From: Planctomycetaceae bacterium
GTDB lineage: Bacteria > Planctomycetota > Planctomycetia > Planctomycetales > Planctomycetaceae
Length of the DNA stretch: 43,858 nucleotides
NCBI GenBank assembly: GCA_021732785.1
Contig: JAKFUG010000063.1
Location: forward strand, 1-43,858
Direction of reading: 5' to 3'
In this document: in pieces, positions 16,680 to 25,128 of the stretch
Layout: each line of letters begins with the position of its first letter
Numbering within the stretch: position 1 is the stretch's first letter
Program-made: the position numbers and the translations under genes
The notes under the pieces: model-generated
The model's database searches: none
Seen by the model: only the letters and a program-made list of their open reading frames with translations
Told to the model about the DNA's origin: nothing

Positions 16680-16717
16680 GAGCGGATAGACATGCAGCGC
16701 TGGTTTTCGGAAAGCGA

Positions 16718-18127
16718 ATGGATCCGTTCTTGTTCCTCGAATCACTCACGCTCGCCGAGACGGAATGGGCCCGCGTTCTGTTGCTGCGGGATTACAATAC
16801 GCGGATCGTCCTCTGCGGCACGATGATTCTCGGTGTCGCCAGTGGTGTCGTCGGGGCATTGATGCTGCTCCGCAAGCGCGCGCTCGTCGCGGATGTCGCC
16901 AGTCACGCCGCACTCCCCGGCATCGGGGCAGCGTATCTCATCATGGAAGCCATCCGTCCCGATTCCGGCCGATGGTTGCCGGGATTGTTACTCGGCGCGA
17001 CGGTCAGTGCGTCATGTGGATTATTGTTCGCGCAGGGGATGCGGCACATCCGACGCATCAAGGAGGACGCCGCACTGGCGATCACGCTCAGCCTGTTCTT
17101 CGGCATGGGTGTCGTGCTGTTGACGTGGATTCAATCGCTGCCGACGGGACACGCGGCGGGGTTAAATGAGTTCATCTTCGGGAAAGCGGCGGCACTGCTG
17201 GCGAGTGATATTACCGGCATCGCCATCGCGGCCGTGATTGCGGTCAGCGTGGTGGCACTCTTGCGAAAAGAGTTCTGTCTGCTTTGTTTCGATGCGGAAT
17301 ACGCCCACGCCGGGGGTTGGCCGGTGACGGGACTCGATCTGTTGCTGACCGCTCTCGTCATCGTGATCACCGTGGTCGGCATGCAAAGCGTCGGCTTGCT
17401 GCTGGTCGTCGCGTTGATGGTCCTCCCGCCCACCGCGGCCCGGTTCTGGACCGATCGGTTTGACCCGCTGGTCTGGTTCTCGGGCGGCTTTGGCGGGGCG
17501 GCGGCGGCCCTCGGCGTGTTGCTGAGCGCGCTCGTCCCGAAGTTCGCCGCGGGAGCCGTCATCGTGCTCAGCGGGACATTTTTGTTCGCGCTGAGTTTTC
17601 TGTTCGGTTCGCAACGCGGTTTGTGGTGGCGATATCGCGCGATGTCCGCCGCCCAGCGACAAATTGCGATCGATGATCTGTTGCGGGCGTGTTATGAAAT
17701 CCTCGAACCGCAACTCGGATCGATAGAAGAACTGACGGAAAAGCCACTGACGCAAGCCGCGCTGCTCGAAACGCACCGCTGGTCACCAAAACGCTTGCGG
17801 CCGTTGCTGCATCGCGCGGAATTGGCCGATTTGCTGCGGCGCGATTCGCAAGGAAACTGGCGGTTGACGGCCGATGGCCGCCGCGCGGCGATTCAAGCCG
17901 TTCGTTACCACCGCCTGTGCGAACTCTATCTGATTCATTACGCCGACGTGCCGTTGCTCGGTGCGGACCGGACCGCGGATGCCTTTGAACACTCGCTACG
18001 GCCGGAGATTCTCGAGCAGTTGGAGGCCATGCTCGAAGCCCAATCGCCCCGGTTTTCAGTCCCCGCGAACCCGCATGCCGCGACGGAAACGGTCGCGCGG
18101 ACGCCTCGCCCGGAGGCCGTGTCATGA
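16718..18127 (+). CDS. Metal ABC transporter permease fused to a C-terminal DtxR-like domain (first)
   Basis: Residues 1-300 form an ABC-3 family permease with about eight or nine membrane segments (VADVASHAALPGIGAAYLI; VALMVLPPTAARFW). The remaining 165 residues are soluble and resemble a DtxR regulator: winged helix (LLETHRWSPKRLRPLLHRAELADLL, LTADGRRAAIQAVRYHRL), then the metal-binding helix region. Residues equivalent to DtxR 79, 83, 98, 102, 105 and 106 are His398, Glu402, Asp417, Asp421, Glu424 and His425, with identical spacing. A plain ABC-3 permease is about 280-300 residues. The tail should be cytoplasmic. The stop overlaps the next start (ATGA), so the two permeases are translationally coupled and likely form a heterodimer. 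Confidence 0.88.
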   Translation: MDPFLFLESLTLAETEWARVLLLRDYNTRIVLCGTMILGVASGVVGALMLLRKRALVADVASHAALPGIGAAYLIMEAIRPDSGRWLPGLLLGATVSASCGLLFAQGMRHIRRIKEDAALAITLSLFFGMGVVLLTWIQSLPTGHAAGLNEFIFGKAAALLASDITGIAIAAVIAVSVVALLRKEFCLLCFDAEYAHAGGWPVTGLDLLLTALVIVITVVGMQSVGLLLVVALMVLPPTAARFWTDRFDPLVWFSGGFGGAAAALGVLLSALVPKFAAGAVIVLSGTFLFALSFLFGSQRGLWWRYRAMSAAQRQIAIDDLLRACYEILEPQLGSIEELTEKPLTQAALLETHRWSPKRLRPLLHRAELADLLRRDSQGNWRLTADGRRAAIQAVRYHRLCELYLIHYADVPLLGADRTADAFEHSLRPEILEQLEAMLEAQSPRFSVPANPHAATETVARTPRPEAVS

Positions 18128-19512
18128 ACGTCTTCTGGTCCGACTGGAGTGCGATCGACACGTGGATTGTCATCACCGCGGCGCTGGCGGCGATGGCGTG
18201 TGCGCTGCCGGGCACGTTTCTGCTACTCCGTCGTGAAAGCCTGATGGGGGACGCGCTGAGTCATGCGACGCTGCCGGGGATGGTGCTGGCGTTTCTCGTG
18301 CTGAATGCCGCGACGCAAGCGGGTTGGCTCACTCCCGCGGGGATGACGGCGTGGCGACACCCGGCATTGTTCGTTGGCGCGGCCATCAGCGGCGTGTTGT
18401 GCGGTTTGCTCGCAGAATTGTTACAGCGCTGGGGACGCATGGAACCGAGTGCGGCGCTCGGTGTGGTTTTCACGTCGCTGTTTGCTTTGGGGCTGTTGTT
18501 GATCCGCACGTGGGCCGATCAGGCGCACATCGACCCCGGTTGCGTCCTCTACGGCAACCTCGAAATGGTGATCGCGGACCCGTTCGGCCAGTCGGGCATT
18601 CCCCGCGCCGTCGTGATCAACGGAGCAATGCTCGCTGTGAATGCGACGTTGTTGTTGCTGTTCTACAAAGAGATCAAGCTCTGCACGTTTGATCGCGATC
18701 TCGCCCGCTCGCTGGGAATTCCCGCGGATCGTGTCCATCTGATGTTGCTGGCGATGACCGGCGCGACCGTCGTCGCGGCGTTCGAAAGCGTCGGCAGCAT
18801 TCTGGTGATTGCGATGCTGGTGGCTCCGCCGGCGACCGCGCTGCTGTTGAGTGACCGTCTCGGCGGCGTCCTCATTGGAGCACTCATTGTCGCTGTGGTG
18901 ACCGCGTTCGGGGGGCATCTTGCGGCGCTCGCGCTTCCCGTGATGCTGCACCGTTGGGCCGGAGCGGCGGAAGCGTCATCGGTGAGTACGGCCGGGATGA
19001 TGGCCGTGGTTGCCGGGGGATTGTTCCTCACAACGTGGTTCTTGTCACCCCGCTACGGACTGCTGCGGCAAAGACTCGACCAAGCCCGTTTGCGGCGACG
19101 GATTCTCTCTGAAGACATTCTCGGCGTGCTCTATCGTCTCGAAGAATTGCGACCGGCCGCAGTCCCCGGGGCCGACAACGCCAGTCTCGCGGCAACGCTT
19201 TCGGTGGCCCCGTGGCGGTTATGGCGGGCGCTGTCACGACTCACTCAACGCGGCTGGATCGTCGCCGGCGGGCAGGGCGTGATCCTCACACCGGAGGGTC
19301 GCAAGGCCGCACGCGATCTCGTGCGGTCACACCGCTTGTGGGAATCGTACCTCGCGAAACATTTCGTCATTCCGGACCGGCGGCTGCACACGCTCGCCGA
19401 AGCCGCCGAGCACTTCGTGGGGCCGAAGATTCAGGAAGCGCTGGCGGAAGAGCTCGAACAACCCGTCCGCGATCCCCATGGGGCAACGATCCCGCCGTCA
19501 ACCGCTTCGTAA
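18124..19512 (+). CDS. Metal ABC transporter permease fused to a C-terminal DtxR-like domain (second)
   Basis: The 462-residue protein has an ABC-3 permease of about 310 residues (MGDALSHATLPGMVLAFLVL; LVIAMLVAPPATALLLSDR), followed by a near-complete DtxR-like domain. This has a winged helix (SLAATLSVAPWRLWRALSRL, VILTPEGRKAARDLV) and then a metal-binding region ending in VRDPHGATIPPS. The residues equivalent to DtxR 79, 83, 98, 102, 105 and 106 are His403, Glu407, His422, Glu426, Glu429 and His430: the complete set, in Mn-type form. An Asp in ILSEDILGVLY sits where MntR has Asp8. The domain lacks the SH3-like part found in the free regulator. It starts within the stop of the first permease gene. 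Direct metal feedback on transport, or DNA binding from the membrane, is inference. Confidence 0.9.
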   Translation: MNVFWSDWSAIDTWIVITAALAAMACALPGTFLLLRRESLMGDALSHATLPGMVLAFLVLNAATQAGWLTPAGMTAWRHPALFVGAAISGVLCGLLAELLQRWGRMEPSAALGVVFTSLFALGLLLIRTWADQAHIDPGCVLYGNLEMVIADPFGQSGIPRAVVINGAMLAVNATLLLLFYKEIKLCTFDRDLARSLGIPADRVHLMLLAMTGATVVAAFESVGSILVIAMLVAPPATALLLSDRLGGVLIGALIVAVVTAFGGHLAALALPVMLHRWAGAAEASSVSTAGMMAVVAGGLFLTTWFLSPRYGLLRQRLDQARLRRRILSEDILGVLYRLEELRPAAVPGADNASLAATLSVAPWRLWRALSRLTQRGWIVAGGQGVILTPEGRKAARDLVRSHRLWESYLAKHFVIPDRRLHTLAEAAEHFVGPKIQEALAEELEQPVRDPHGATIPPSTAS

Positions 19513-19530
19513 CACACTCCCACGCCGCTG

Positions 19531-19544
19531 TGCGGTTTCGCGCC
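19531..19544. repeat. Half unit of family E repeat
   Basis: TGCGGTTTCGCGCC matches the left arm of the repeats at 24829-24921 and 26918-27005, but no inverse partner follows. It is a solo or decayed half in the gap after the second permease gene. Confidence 0.5.
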
Positions 19545-19583
19545 TCGCGCACAAAACACACCGTGTCTACAGTCCGGAAGAGA

Positions 19584-19605
19584 CCCAGGGATCGGAATCC
19601 CTGGG
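19584..19605. terminator. Hairpin between convergent genes (family D)
   Basis: CCCAGGGA and TCCCTGGG (8-base arms, 6-base loop) lie between the end of the second permease gene and the end of guaA. The same 27-base sequence including flanks recurs at 35347-35373, also between convergent genes. That suggests a repeated terminator-like element. There is no strong T-tract. Confidence 0.6.
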
Positions 19606-19616
19606 CTTCCGGGGAA

Positions 19617-21227
19617 TCATTCCCACTCGATGGTGCTGGGCGGTTTTGAGCTGATGTCGTACACCACGCGGTTCACGCCGCGGACTTCGTTGATGATCCG
19701 CGTCGACATCTTCTGCAGCACGGGATACGGCATCGGATACCAGTCCGCGGTCATGAAATCGTCAGTGGTCACGGCCCGAACGGCGATGGCGTCTTCATAG
19801 GTGCGGCCGTCGCCCATCACGCCGACGGACTGCACCGGCAACAGGACCGCGAACGCCTGTTGAATCTCGCGATACAACCCGGCCTTGCGCAGTTCTTCGA
19901 GCACAATCGCATCGGCTTCGCGCAGGGCGGTCAACCGTTCGGGTGAGATCGCCCCCAGACACCGCACGGCGAGACCGGGGCCGGGGAATGGATGCCGCCA
20001 GATCAGTTCTTCGGTGAGACCGAGTTCCAAACCCATGCGGCGGACTTCGTCTTTGAAGAGGTCCCGCAACGGTTCGATCAACTCGAAGCCGAGTTCCGCG
20101 GGCAGACCGCCGACATTGTGATGCGATTTGATCGTCGCCGCGGGGCCATCGGCGCTGCCGCCGGATTCGATCACATCCGGGTACAACGTTCCTTGTGCCA
20201 GGAACCGGGCATCCTGAATCGATTCGGCTTCCTTGCGGAAGACTTCAATGAAGACCCGGCCGATGATCTTCCGCTTCTGCTGCGGATCGGAAACGCCTTT
20301 GAGTTCACTCAGGAATCGTTCGCTGGCATCGACGACATGCAAATCGGTGCGGAAGTGATTGAGGAACCGCGAGCGCACCTTTTCGAGTTCGCCTTTTCGC
20401 AACATGCCATTGTCGACAAAGATGCACGACAACTGCGAGCCGATCGCCTTGTACAAAATCGCCGCGGTGACCGAGGAATCGACACCGCCGGACAGACCGC
20501 AGATCACGCGGGAGTTGCCCACGCGGGTCCGCAGGGCGGTGACTTCTTTCTCGATCAGCGACGAAATCTGCCACGTTCCACGGCAACCGCAAACGTTCTT
20601 CACGAAGTTTTCGAGCAGTTGTGTGCCGAACGCCGTGTGAGTCACTTCGGGATGAAATTGCAGACCGTAGATCGTTTGCGTCTTGTGTTTCACGGCGGCG
20701 AACCGACAGGTATCGGTCCCGGCCAGTTCAACATAATCCGCGGAAATGTTCTCGACCTGATCGCCGTGGCTCATCCAGACCGTGGACGTCTCGGGAACGC
20801 CGTCGAACAACAGATTTTGCTGGATCACCCGCAGTTCTTTGCGACCAAACTCGCGCGCATGACCGGGGCGCACCGCGCCTCCCTGGGCCTGACACGCCAA
20901 CTGCATCCCATAACAGATGCCGAGCACCGGGATGCCGAGATCGAGAATCTTCGGATCGATTTGTGGCGAGTGTTCGCCGTACACGCTCGCCGGGCCGCCG
21001 GAGAGAATCAGGCCTTTCGGGGCGAGCTCTCGAATCCGTTCGGCCGACAGATCGTGCCGCACCAACTGAGCCAGAACGTTGCGGTCACGGACGCGGCGGG
21101 CGATGAGCTGCGCGGTTTGCCCGCCGAAGTCGAGGACGAGAATCAACTCTTCCTGCTTCGGATCCACCACCTTCAAATCGACCCGCTTGGGGGTCACCAC
21201 GGCGTTGCCGCCCGTACCTTCAGTCAT
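19617..21227 (-). CDS. guaA: GMP synthase (glutamine-hydrolysing)
   Basis: The 536-residue protein converts XMP to GMP using glutamine and ATP, the last step of guanine nucleotide synthesis. The N-terminal class I glutamine amidotransferase domain has Cys105 in [10 protein letters not shown] and the His/Glu of FHPEVTHT. The ATP-pyrophosphatase domain has the P-loop SGGVDSS, and the C-terminal dimerisation domain ends in the expected KPPSTIEWE. Length and order match the usual single-chain enzyme. ATG 21227 is chosen because family similarity starts soon after it; 32 further open codons upstream look non-coding. No other purine gene is adjacent. Confidence 0.97.
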   Translation of the reverse strand: MTEGTGGNAVVTPKRVDLKVVDPKQEELILVLDFGGQTAQLIARRVRDRNVLAQLVRHDLSAERIRELAPKGLILSGGPASVYGEHSPQIDPKILDLGIPVLGICYGMQLACQAQGGAVRPGHAREFGRKELRVIQQNLLFDGVPETSTVWMSHGDQVENISADYVELAGTDTCRFAAVKHKTQTIYGLQFHPEVTHTAFGTQLLENFVKNVCGCRGTWQISSLIEKEVTALRTRVGNSRVICGLSGGVDSSVTAAILYKAIGSQLSCIFVDNGMLRKGELEKVRSRFLNHFRTDLHVVDASERFLSELKGVSDPQQKRKIIGRVFIEVFRKEAESIQDARFLAQGTLYPDVIESGGSADGPAATIKSHHNVGGLPAELGFELIEPLRDLFKDEVRRMGLELGLTEELIWRHPFPGPGLAVRCLGAISPERLTALREADAIVLEELRKAGLYREIQQAFAVLLPVQSVGVMGDGRTYEDAIAVRAVTTDDFMTADWYPMPYPVLQKMSTRIINEVRGVNRVVYDISSKPPSTIEWE

Positions 21228-21474
21228 TTCAGCGTCCAAACATCCAGGACCGCCGATGCCATCGCACTCGACGGGAATCCTGAAGTTTACCGCGGTTCGG
21301 TTCGCAACGCCAATCGGGAACATCGCCGAAGAATTCTCTCGTGATGTGACAACAGGAACAATTGATTGACTTCTCGCATGATGTGACCGATACTCTGACT
21401 GGAGGCTCGGCTGCGGAACGGCTCCTTGTGGGTGGTTCCAAAAGCATTGCCTCTTTTTTTATTTATGGTCGTAT

Positions 21475-22359
21475 TTACATGCGGCCGGGAGCGTAGGGAT
21501 TCGGAACATAGACGATTCCCCAGCATCGAAAGACGCTCCCATTCTTTTCTCCTTGTCCTGCAAATTGAAGTTGATTCAGCCAAGGGCCGAACTCGTCTCC
21601 AATCTCGTCTCGTTTCGGCGCATCCATGCCCTGACTTGGAAGACGAAAGCCCCAGTTTAAGCAGTAAATACAGAGATCGGCGGCTTGAACCGGGTACGTC
21701 ATGTCGGACGAAACAAAGAACGGTGTCGGGACGATCCATGCCGTCCGGTACCGCCCCGTTGCGGTCTTCATGAAGTACGCTTCCAATTGTCGAACGAACT
21801 TCCGGTCGGCAGATTTTTCGACTTCGTCCATCACCAGCAAGCCGTGCTGGCGTTCCGTTTCCAGAAAGTAGAAAAACCGTTCCAGCAGGAATACGTGATC
21901 CTTGCGGAGCAGTTCGTGGATGTGGGCCTGTTGTGGCTTCTGCGCACGGCAGGGAATCACCGAAGCGAACAGCACCGCTCGATGATCCCGCAGCAGTTGG
22001 AAAGTTCCGCGGGCCATCTCCAAACACGCCTGCCCGTATGCCGTGAATTCTTCACGAATCGGCGGCTTGTGTTCCAGGCCTTTGGTCAGGAATCCCCGAC
22101 AATACTTGCGTCTGGCATCGGGTTCCAACGGCTCAGCCTGCCTGGCAAATTTGAACCGCTTTCTATCGAGGAGTGTGCTTCCCTTGATCTCCAGTTTATA
22201 TTGATGAACCTGGGCACCGAAGCAATCCAGTTCGAGCCGTTGCATCGCTTGCACGAACGGCCAGAGTTGCGAATCCTGCAAAGCGATCCCGCCGCGAACT
22301 TCGTAGGGCATCTGTTTGTGATCGTGCCCGCTTTCATCCAAAAAGAGAAGCCAACTTAT
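21475..22359 (-). CDS. DUF3800 protein, apparent AUA start codon
   Basis: The protein of about 294 residues begins SWLLFLDESGHDHKQMPYEV after the proposed initiator. The N-terminal strand and the LDESG motif are the hallmark of DUF3800, a nuclease-like fold related to RNase H. Further acidic candidates are the Asp and Glu of LLVMDEVEKSAD and the Asp of VQAADLCIYCLNWG. No ATG, GTG or TTG in frame lies at the expected place. ATA at 22359-22357 sits exactly 8 bases after GAGGAG (22373-22368), while the only standard start, TTG at 22341, would remove the first strand. Either AUA is used or the ATG has mutated and the gene is impaired. The gene begins 53 bases after the COG3014-like gene, possibly in the same transcript. 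DUF3800 is found in some defence settings; no partner is seen here. Confidence 0.75.
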   Translation of the reverse strand: MSWLLFLDESGHDHKQMPYEVRGGIALQDSQLWPFVQAMQRLELDCFGAQVHQYKLEIKGSTLLDRKRFKFARQAEPLEPDARRKYCRGFLTKGLEHKPPIREEFTAYGQACLEMARGTFQLLRDHRAVLFASVIPCRAQKPQQAHIHELLRKDHVFLLERFFYFLETERQHGLLVMDEVEKSADRKFVRQLEAYFMKTATGRYRTAWIVPTPFFVSSDMTYPVQAADLCIYCLNWGFRLPSQGMDAPKRDEIGDEFGPWLNQLQFAGQGEKNGSVFRCWGIVYVPNPYAPGRM

Positions 22360-22412
22360 CGCGCAGTCTCCTCGATGATGGCCGCTTCGCCGCTCTGCAC
22401 CGACTCGTGATT

Positions 22413-23804
22413 CTATTCCACGACGACGGGAGCGCCCGCGCTGATGTTGGTCAGAAGTTCGCCGACCAGATGATCTTCGGGGAAATTGCCCAGCAGATAC
22501 GTGTTACGCCCGGCTTGAATTTCCACGCGGGTCGGGGCGGCGAGACCGATGTCGCCACCGGTTCGTGAAGCCGGTTGTAGCACCACTTGGTGATCCCCCG
22601 CGGGGAGCGTCACCCGCAGCACCTGAATGCGGCCCGGCAACAGCCCCCAGCAGCGCAGGTCGGCTTGTTCAGACGCTTCCCATGCGATGCCGACGACGTT
22701 GAGAGCGAGACTCGGCAGCGAGTTCGGATCGGAATCGGTGACTTCTTTCACGGCGTAAATCGCGCCTTTCTTTAAGACGCGGCGGGCGACGGCGCGGCCG
22801 AGGATTTCCGGGTACCGGGCTTCCTGCTGCATGCTGGCCATCAGGCTGACATCCACCAGCGTCGCCGTTTTGCCCAGGGGGCGACCTTCCACTTCCACCT
22901 TGATCGTTTCCGTGGGACTCGATGGCGTGATCACCTTGGGAATCGGCACGGGGGCCAGCGTCGGCGGCAAGCCGCGGGGTGACACGGCCGAGACGATGCG
23001 ATCCGCGATCAGCAACGAGGCTTGCGTCGCCTCGGCGTTGACTTGTTCCTTGATAGGTCCCCGTCCCACCAGCGCGAAGACGTACAGCACGCCATGTCCG
23101 GGCGGGATGGGGACTTCGTGTTGAGCCCGTTGGAGATCGGATTTCGCGGCGGGGAAATCCGGGGCAAAGCTGGCGACCTGCACCCGCGCCCGGATGGCAT
23201 CGTCGAGTGTCAGCGGCGATTCTTCCGCAATCATCGCGCGAATGTAAGGGCCGAGCGCAACCTGTTTGTACGCTTCCGAACGGAGTTGAACATCGATGTC
23301 CTTATCCGCCAGTTTCTCGGCGATTTGGCCCTGTTTCTCGGTCACTTGCAGTGCATACGCCGAGGCGTCCACGCCGTCGGTCATCAGATTCGAGAGGGCG
23401 AGCATCGCCCGGATCAGAACCTTTTCGTAGTCTTCCCCGGCGTAGGCCACCTGCCGGTCATCGGTCACCATGGATGCGGCCGATTCCGCGACGCTTTTCT
23501 GTTCGAAGTCGTCGAAATGGTCGCGGACTTCACGCAACAATCGCTCGGCTTGTTGAGGGCGACCGGACGCCAGCTCGACCATGGCGAGATCGAGCTTCAG
23601 CACATCCTTTTCACCGCGGCGTTTTTTCGTCTGTTCGGTGAGCGCCGTGCGGGCGTTTTCCAACCGGCCAGCGAAGTAATCCTGTCGCACGGGCTGAATG
23701 CGATCGTAGTGCGTCGCGCACCCCGCGGTAATGCCGAGCCATACCGCGATCATCACGAGGAAACGTGAGCCGTCAGTGCGCCGCAGGTGGAAGAAATCGC
23801 ACAT
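22413..23804 (-). CDS. COG3014-like lipoprotein with TPR-like helical region
   Basis: About 463 residues. The leader (RFLVMIAVWLGITAGC) ends in a lipobox Cys. The next 200 residues are helical and TPR-like (FAGRLENARTALTEQ, ASGRPQQAERLLREV). The C-terminal half contains beta-rich segments (GHGVLYVFALVGRGP; LPAGDHQVVLQPASR). This arrangement resembles the COG3014 lipoproteins encoded near LpoB/FlgO-like lipoproteins in other bacteria. Here the upstream gene is LpoB-like, which supports the assignment. ATG 23804 is preferred over GTG 23828, which lies next to a repeat. Function is not established; an envelope role is inferred. Confidence 0.75.
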   Translation of the reverse strand: MCDFFHLRRTDGSRFLVMIAVWLGITAGCATHYDRIQPVRQDYFAGRLENARTALTEQTKKRRGEKDVLKLDLAMVELASGRPQQAERLLREVRDHFDDFEQKSVAESAASMVTDDRQVAYAGEDYEKVLIRAMLALSNLMTDGVDASAYALQVTEKQGQIAEKLADKDIDVQLRSEAYKQVALGPYIRAMIAEESPLTLDDAIRARVQVASFAPDFPAAKSDLQRAQHEVPIPPGHGVLYVFALVGRGPIKEQVNAEATQASLLIADRIVSAVSPRGLPPTLAPVPIPKVITPSSPTETIKVEVEGRPLGKTATLVDVSLMASMQQEARYPEILGRAVARRVLKKGAIYAVKEVTDSDPNSLPSLALNVVGIAWEASEQADLRCWGLLPGRIQVLRVTLPAGDHQVVLQPASRTGGDIGLAAPTRVEIQAGRNTYLLGNFPEDHLVGELLTNISAGAPVVVE

Positions 23805-23829
23805 GGAAATCCCGCTGAGGGCATGCACA

Positions 23830-23896
23830 ACGAGCCCGAAGCGCCAGCGCCGGGTTCAACTCCGCATGGAACCCGGCGCTGGCGCTTCGGGCTCGT
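23830..23896. repeat. Long perfect palindrome (family B)
   Basis: Arms of 28 bases at 23830-23857 and 23869-23896 with an 11-base loop; the arm contains GAGCCCGAAGCGCCAGCGCC. It occupies nearly all of the gap between the two lipoprotein genes. A related, less perfect copy is at 9907-9973. It could separate expression of the two genes. Confidence 0.88.
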
Positions 23897-23904
23897 GGAA
23901 GACA

Positions 23905-24570
23905 TCACACACCGTAGTGCTTGAGTTTCCCGAGGCGCGACTTGTGATAGCCCTTGCGGAGCTCCTCCGATTCTTTCTCGGAGGTCCCCGTCTGGATGTT
24001 GACCAGTTCCAGCGTGAGCAGATAGTCGCGCTGGTAATCTTTGTTGTTGCTGCGCGTTGTGCCCGAGGTCACCGTGGCGTAGAGCAGATACTCGAATGGC
24101 TGTTCGAGTTTTTCCATGATCGCGGCGAAGGTCCGCTGATTGTTCGGGACCATCAGGTCATCGGGCCGCAAGCCGCATTGTTTCAGACCCGATTCGACCC
24201 ACCGCCGCGTGATCGGCACAAAGACGTCGGATTCGGTGATGCACGTGTCGATCTTCTGATAAATCTGCTCTTTGAAGTCGCCCAGTTCTTCGGCGCTTTT
24301 GTTCTCGACGCCGAGGAAGCAGATCTTCTTTTTGCCCGCGGGCAGGCCTTCCATCGCGGCGGTTTGCAGGACGACCGATTGCCGTCCGAGCAGTTTGCCG
24401 ACCGTCTCGGCGATGAGCGGTTCCCAGGTTTCGGCCCCGGCAGAGTGGCTGCCGACCATGTCTTCGTCTTTGTCTTTCAGGACATGGGCCGTTTGACGAC
24501 CCCGGCACCCGGAAAGAAGCAGCCCACTGGCGAGTCCGCCGACGCTTGCAAGAAACTGACGCCGCTGCAT
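23905..24570 (-). CDS. LpoB/FlgO-like lipoprotein
   Basis: The 221-residue protein begins MQRRQFLASVGGLASGLLLSGC, a leader with both a twin-arginine-like pair and a lipobox. The rest resembles the LpoB/FlgO family (CsgG-like alpha/beta fold): KKICFLGVENKSAEELGDFKEQIYQKIDTCI matches the strand-loop-helix pattern of penicillin-binding protein activators. FEYLLYATVTSGTTRSNNKDYQRDYLLTLEL matches the later strands that report 'lipoprotein with ... novel tests'. ATG 24570 is chosen for AAGG 6 bases upstream and the leader. It is probably the first gene of a set with the COG3014-like and perhaps DUF3800 genes. Activation of a cell-wall synthase is suggested only by family name. Confidence 0.75.
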   Translation of the reverse strand: MQRRQFLASVGGLASGLLLSGCRGRQTAHVLKDKDEDMVGSHSAGAETWEPLIAETVGKLLGRQSVVLQTAAMEGLPAGKKKICFLGVENKSAEELGDFKEQIYQKIDTCITESDVFVPITRRWVESGLKQCGLRPDDLMVPNNQRTFAAIMEKLEQPFEYLLYATVTSGTTRSNNKDYQRDYLLTLELVNIQTGTSEKESEELRKGYHKSRLGKLKHYGV

Positions 24571-25128
24571 GGTACGCCTTCCCTGACGCTGACCGGTGGT
24601 TAGCCCAAACTGCCTGGTCTCGCCAGATTGCACCATCGGTATGCGCGGCACAATCGGTCGATCAGGCATAGAGTTCGGCATGGCGGCGGATAAATCTTCA
24701 GCCCGCTTTCCCTCCGGCGAACGGACCGCGGGTTGTAGCAATCGATGTTACTGGTGGCTAGATCAGCTTGGGAGGGAATTGGGGGGTGTCCGTGGTCAGT
24801 TGTCAGTTGCGAAGGTTCGCTCAATTCGTCCGCTTGCGGTTTCGCGCCCCGCGTGGAGGTTGTCGGAGTGGCATCGATCACACTTGATGGTCTCCGCGCG
24901 AGGCGCGAAACCGCAAGCGGAGAACCAATCCGCTTTGTAATCTCTTATCCTCTAATGACTAATGGAAAACGGCCCGCTCTCTTTCTTCCAACCTTCAACG
25001 GAATTCAGGAAACATTTCGCGGATTCACCCGGACTTCAGGTGTTCAACCTTAGAGTCCCCCCACGCGTGTCGCTTCTGTTCGGCGTTCGACGGACCACGC
25101 AGTCGATGGGCACACTGGAGATGGAATC
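24571..25128. other. Divergent intergenic region with a family E repeat
   Basis: These 558 bases separate the LpoB-like gene (minus) and the EF-hand protein gene (plus). The repeat at 24829-24921 fills part of it; the rest shows no convincing gene. The last 200 bases before 25129 are less GC-rich and likely hold the EF-hand gene promoter, but no clear -35/-10 pair is called. Confidence 0.5.
24829..24921. repeat. Long-loop inverted repeat (family E)
   Basis: Twenty-base arms TCCGCTTGCGGTTTCGCGCC (24829-24848) and its exact complement (24902-24921) enclose 53 bases. A second copy with the same arms and a 52-base but different centre is at 26918-27005, so both flank the EF-hand protein gene. 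The constant arms with changing centre suggest a mobile or recombining miniature element. Confidence 0.85.

Noticed and set aside
19992-21344. 450-codon plus-strand open frame
   Set aside because: It is antisense to guaA, which is complete and unmistakable.
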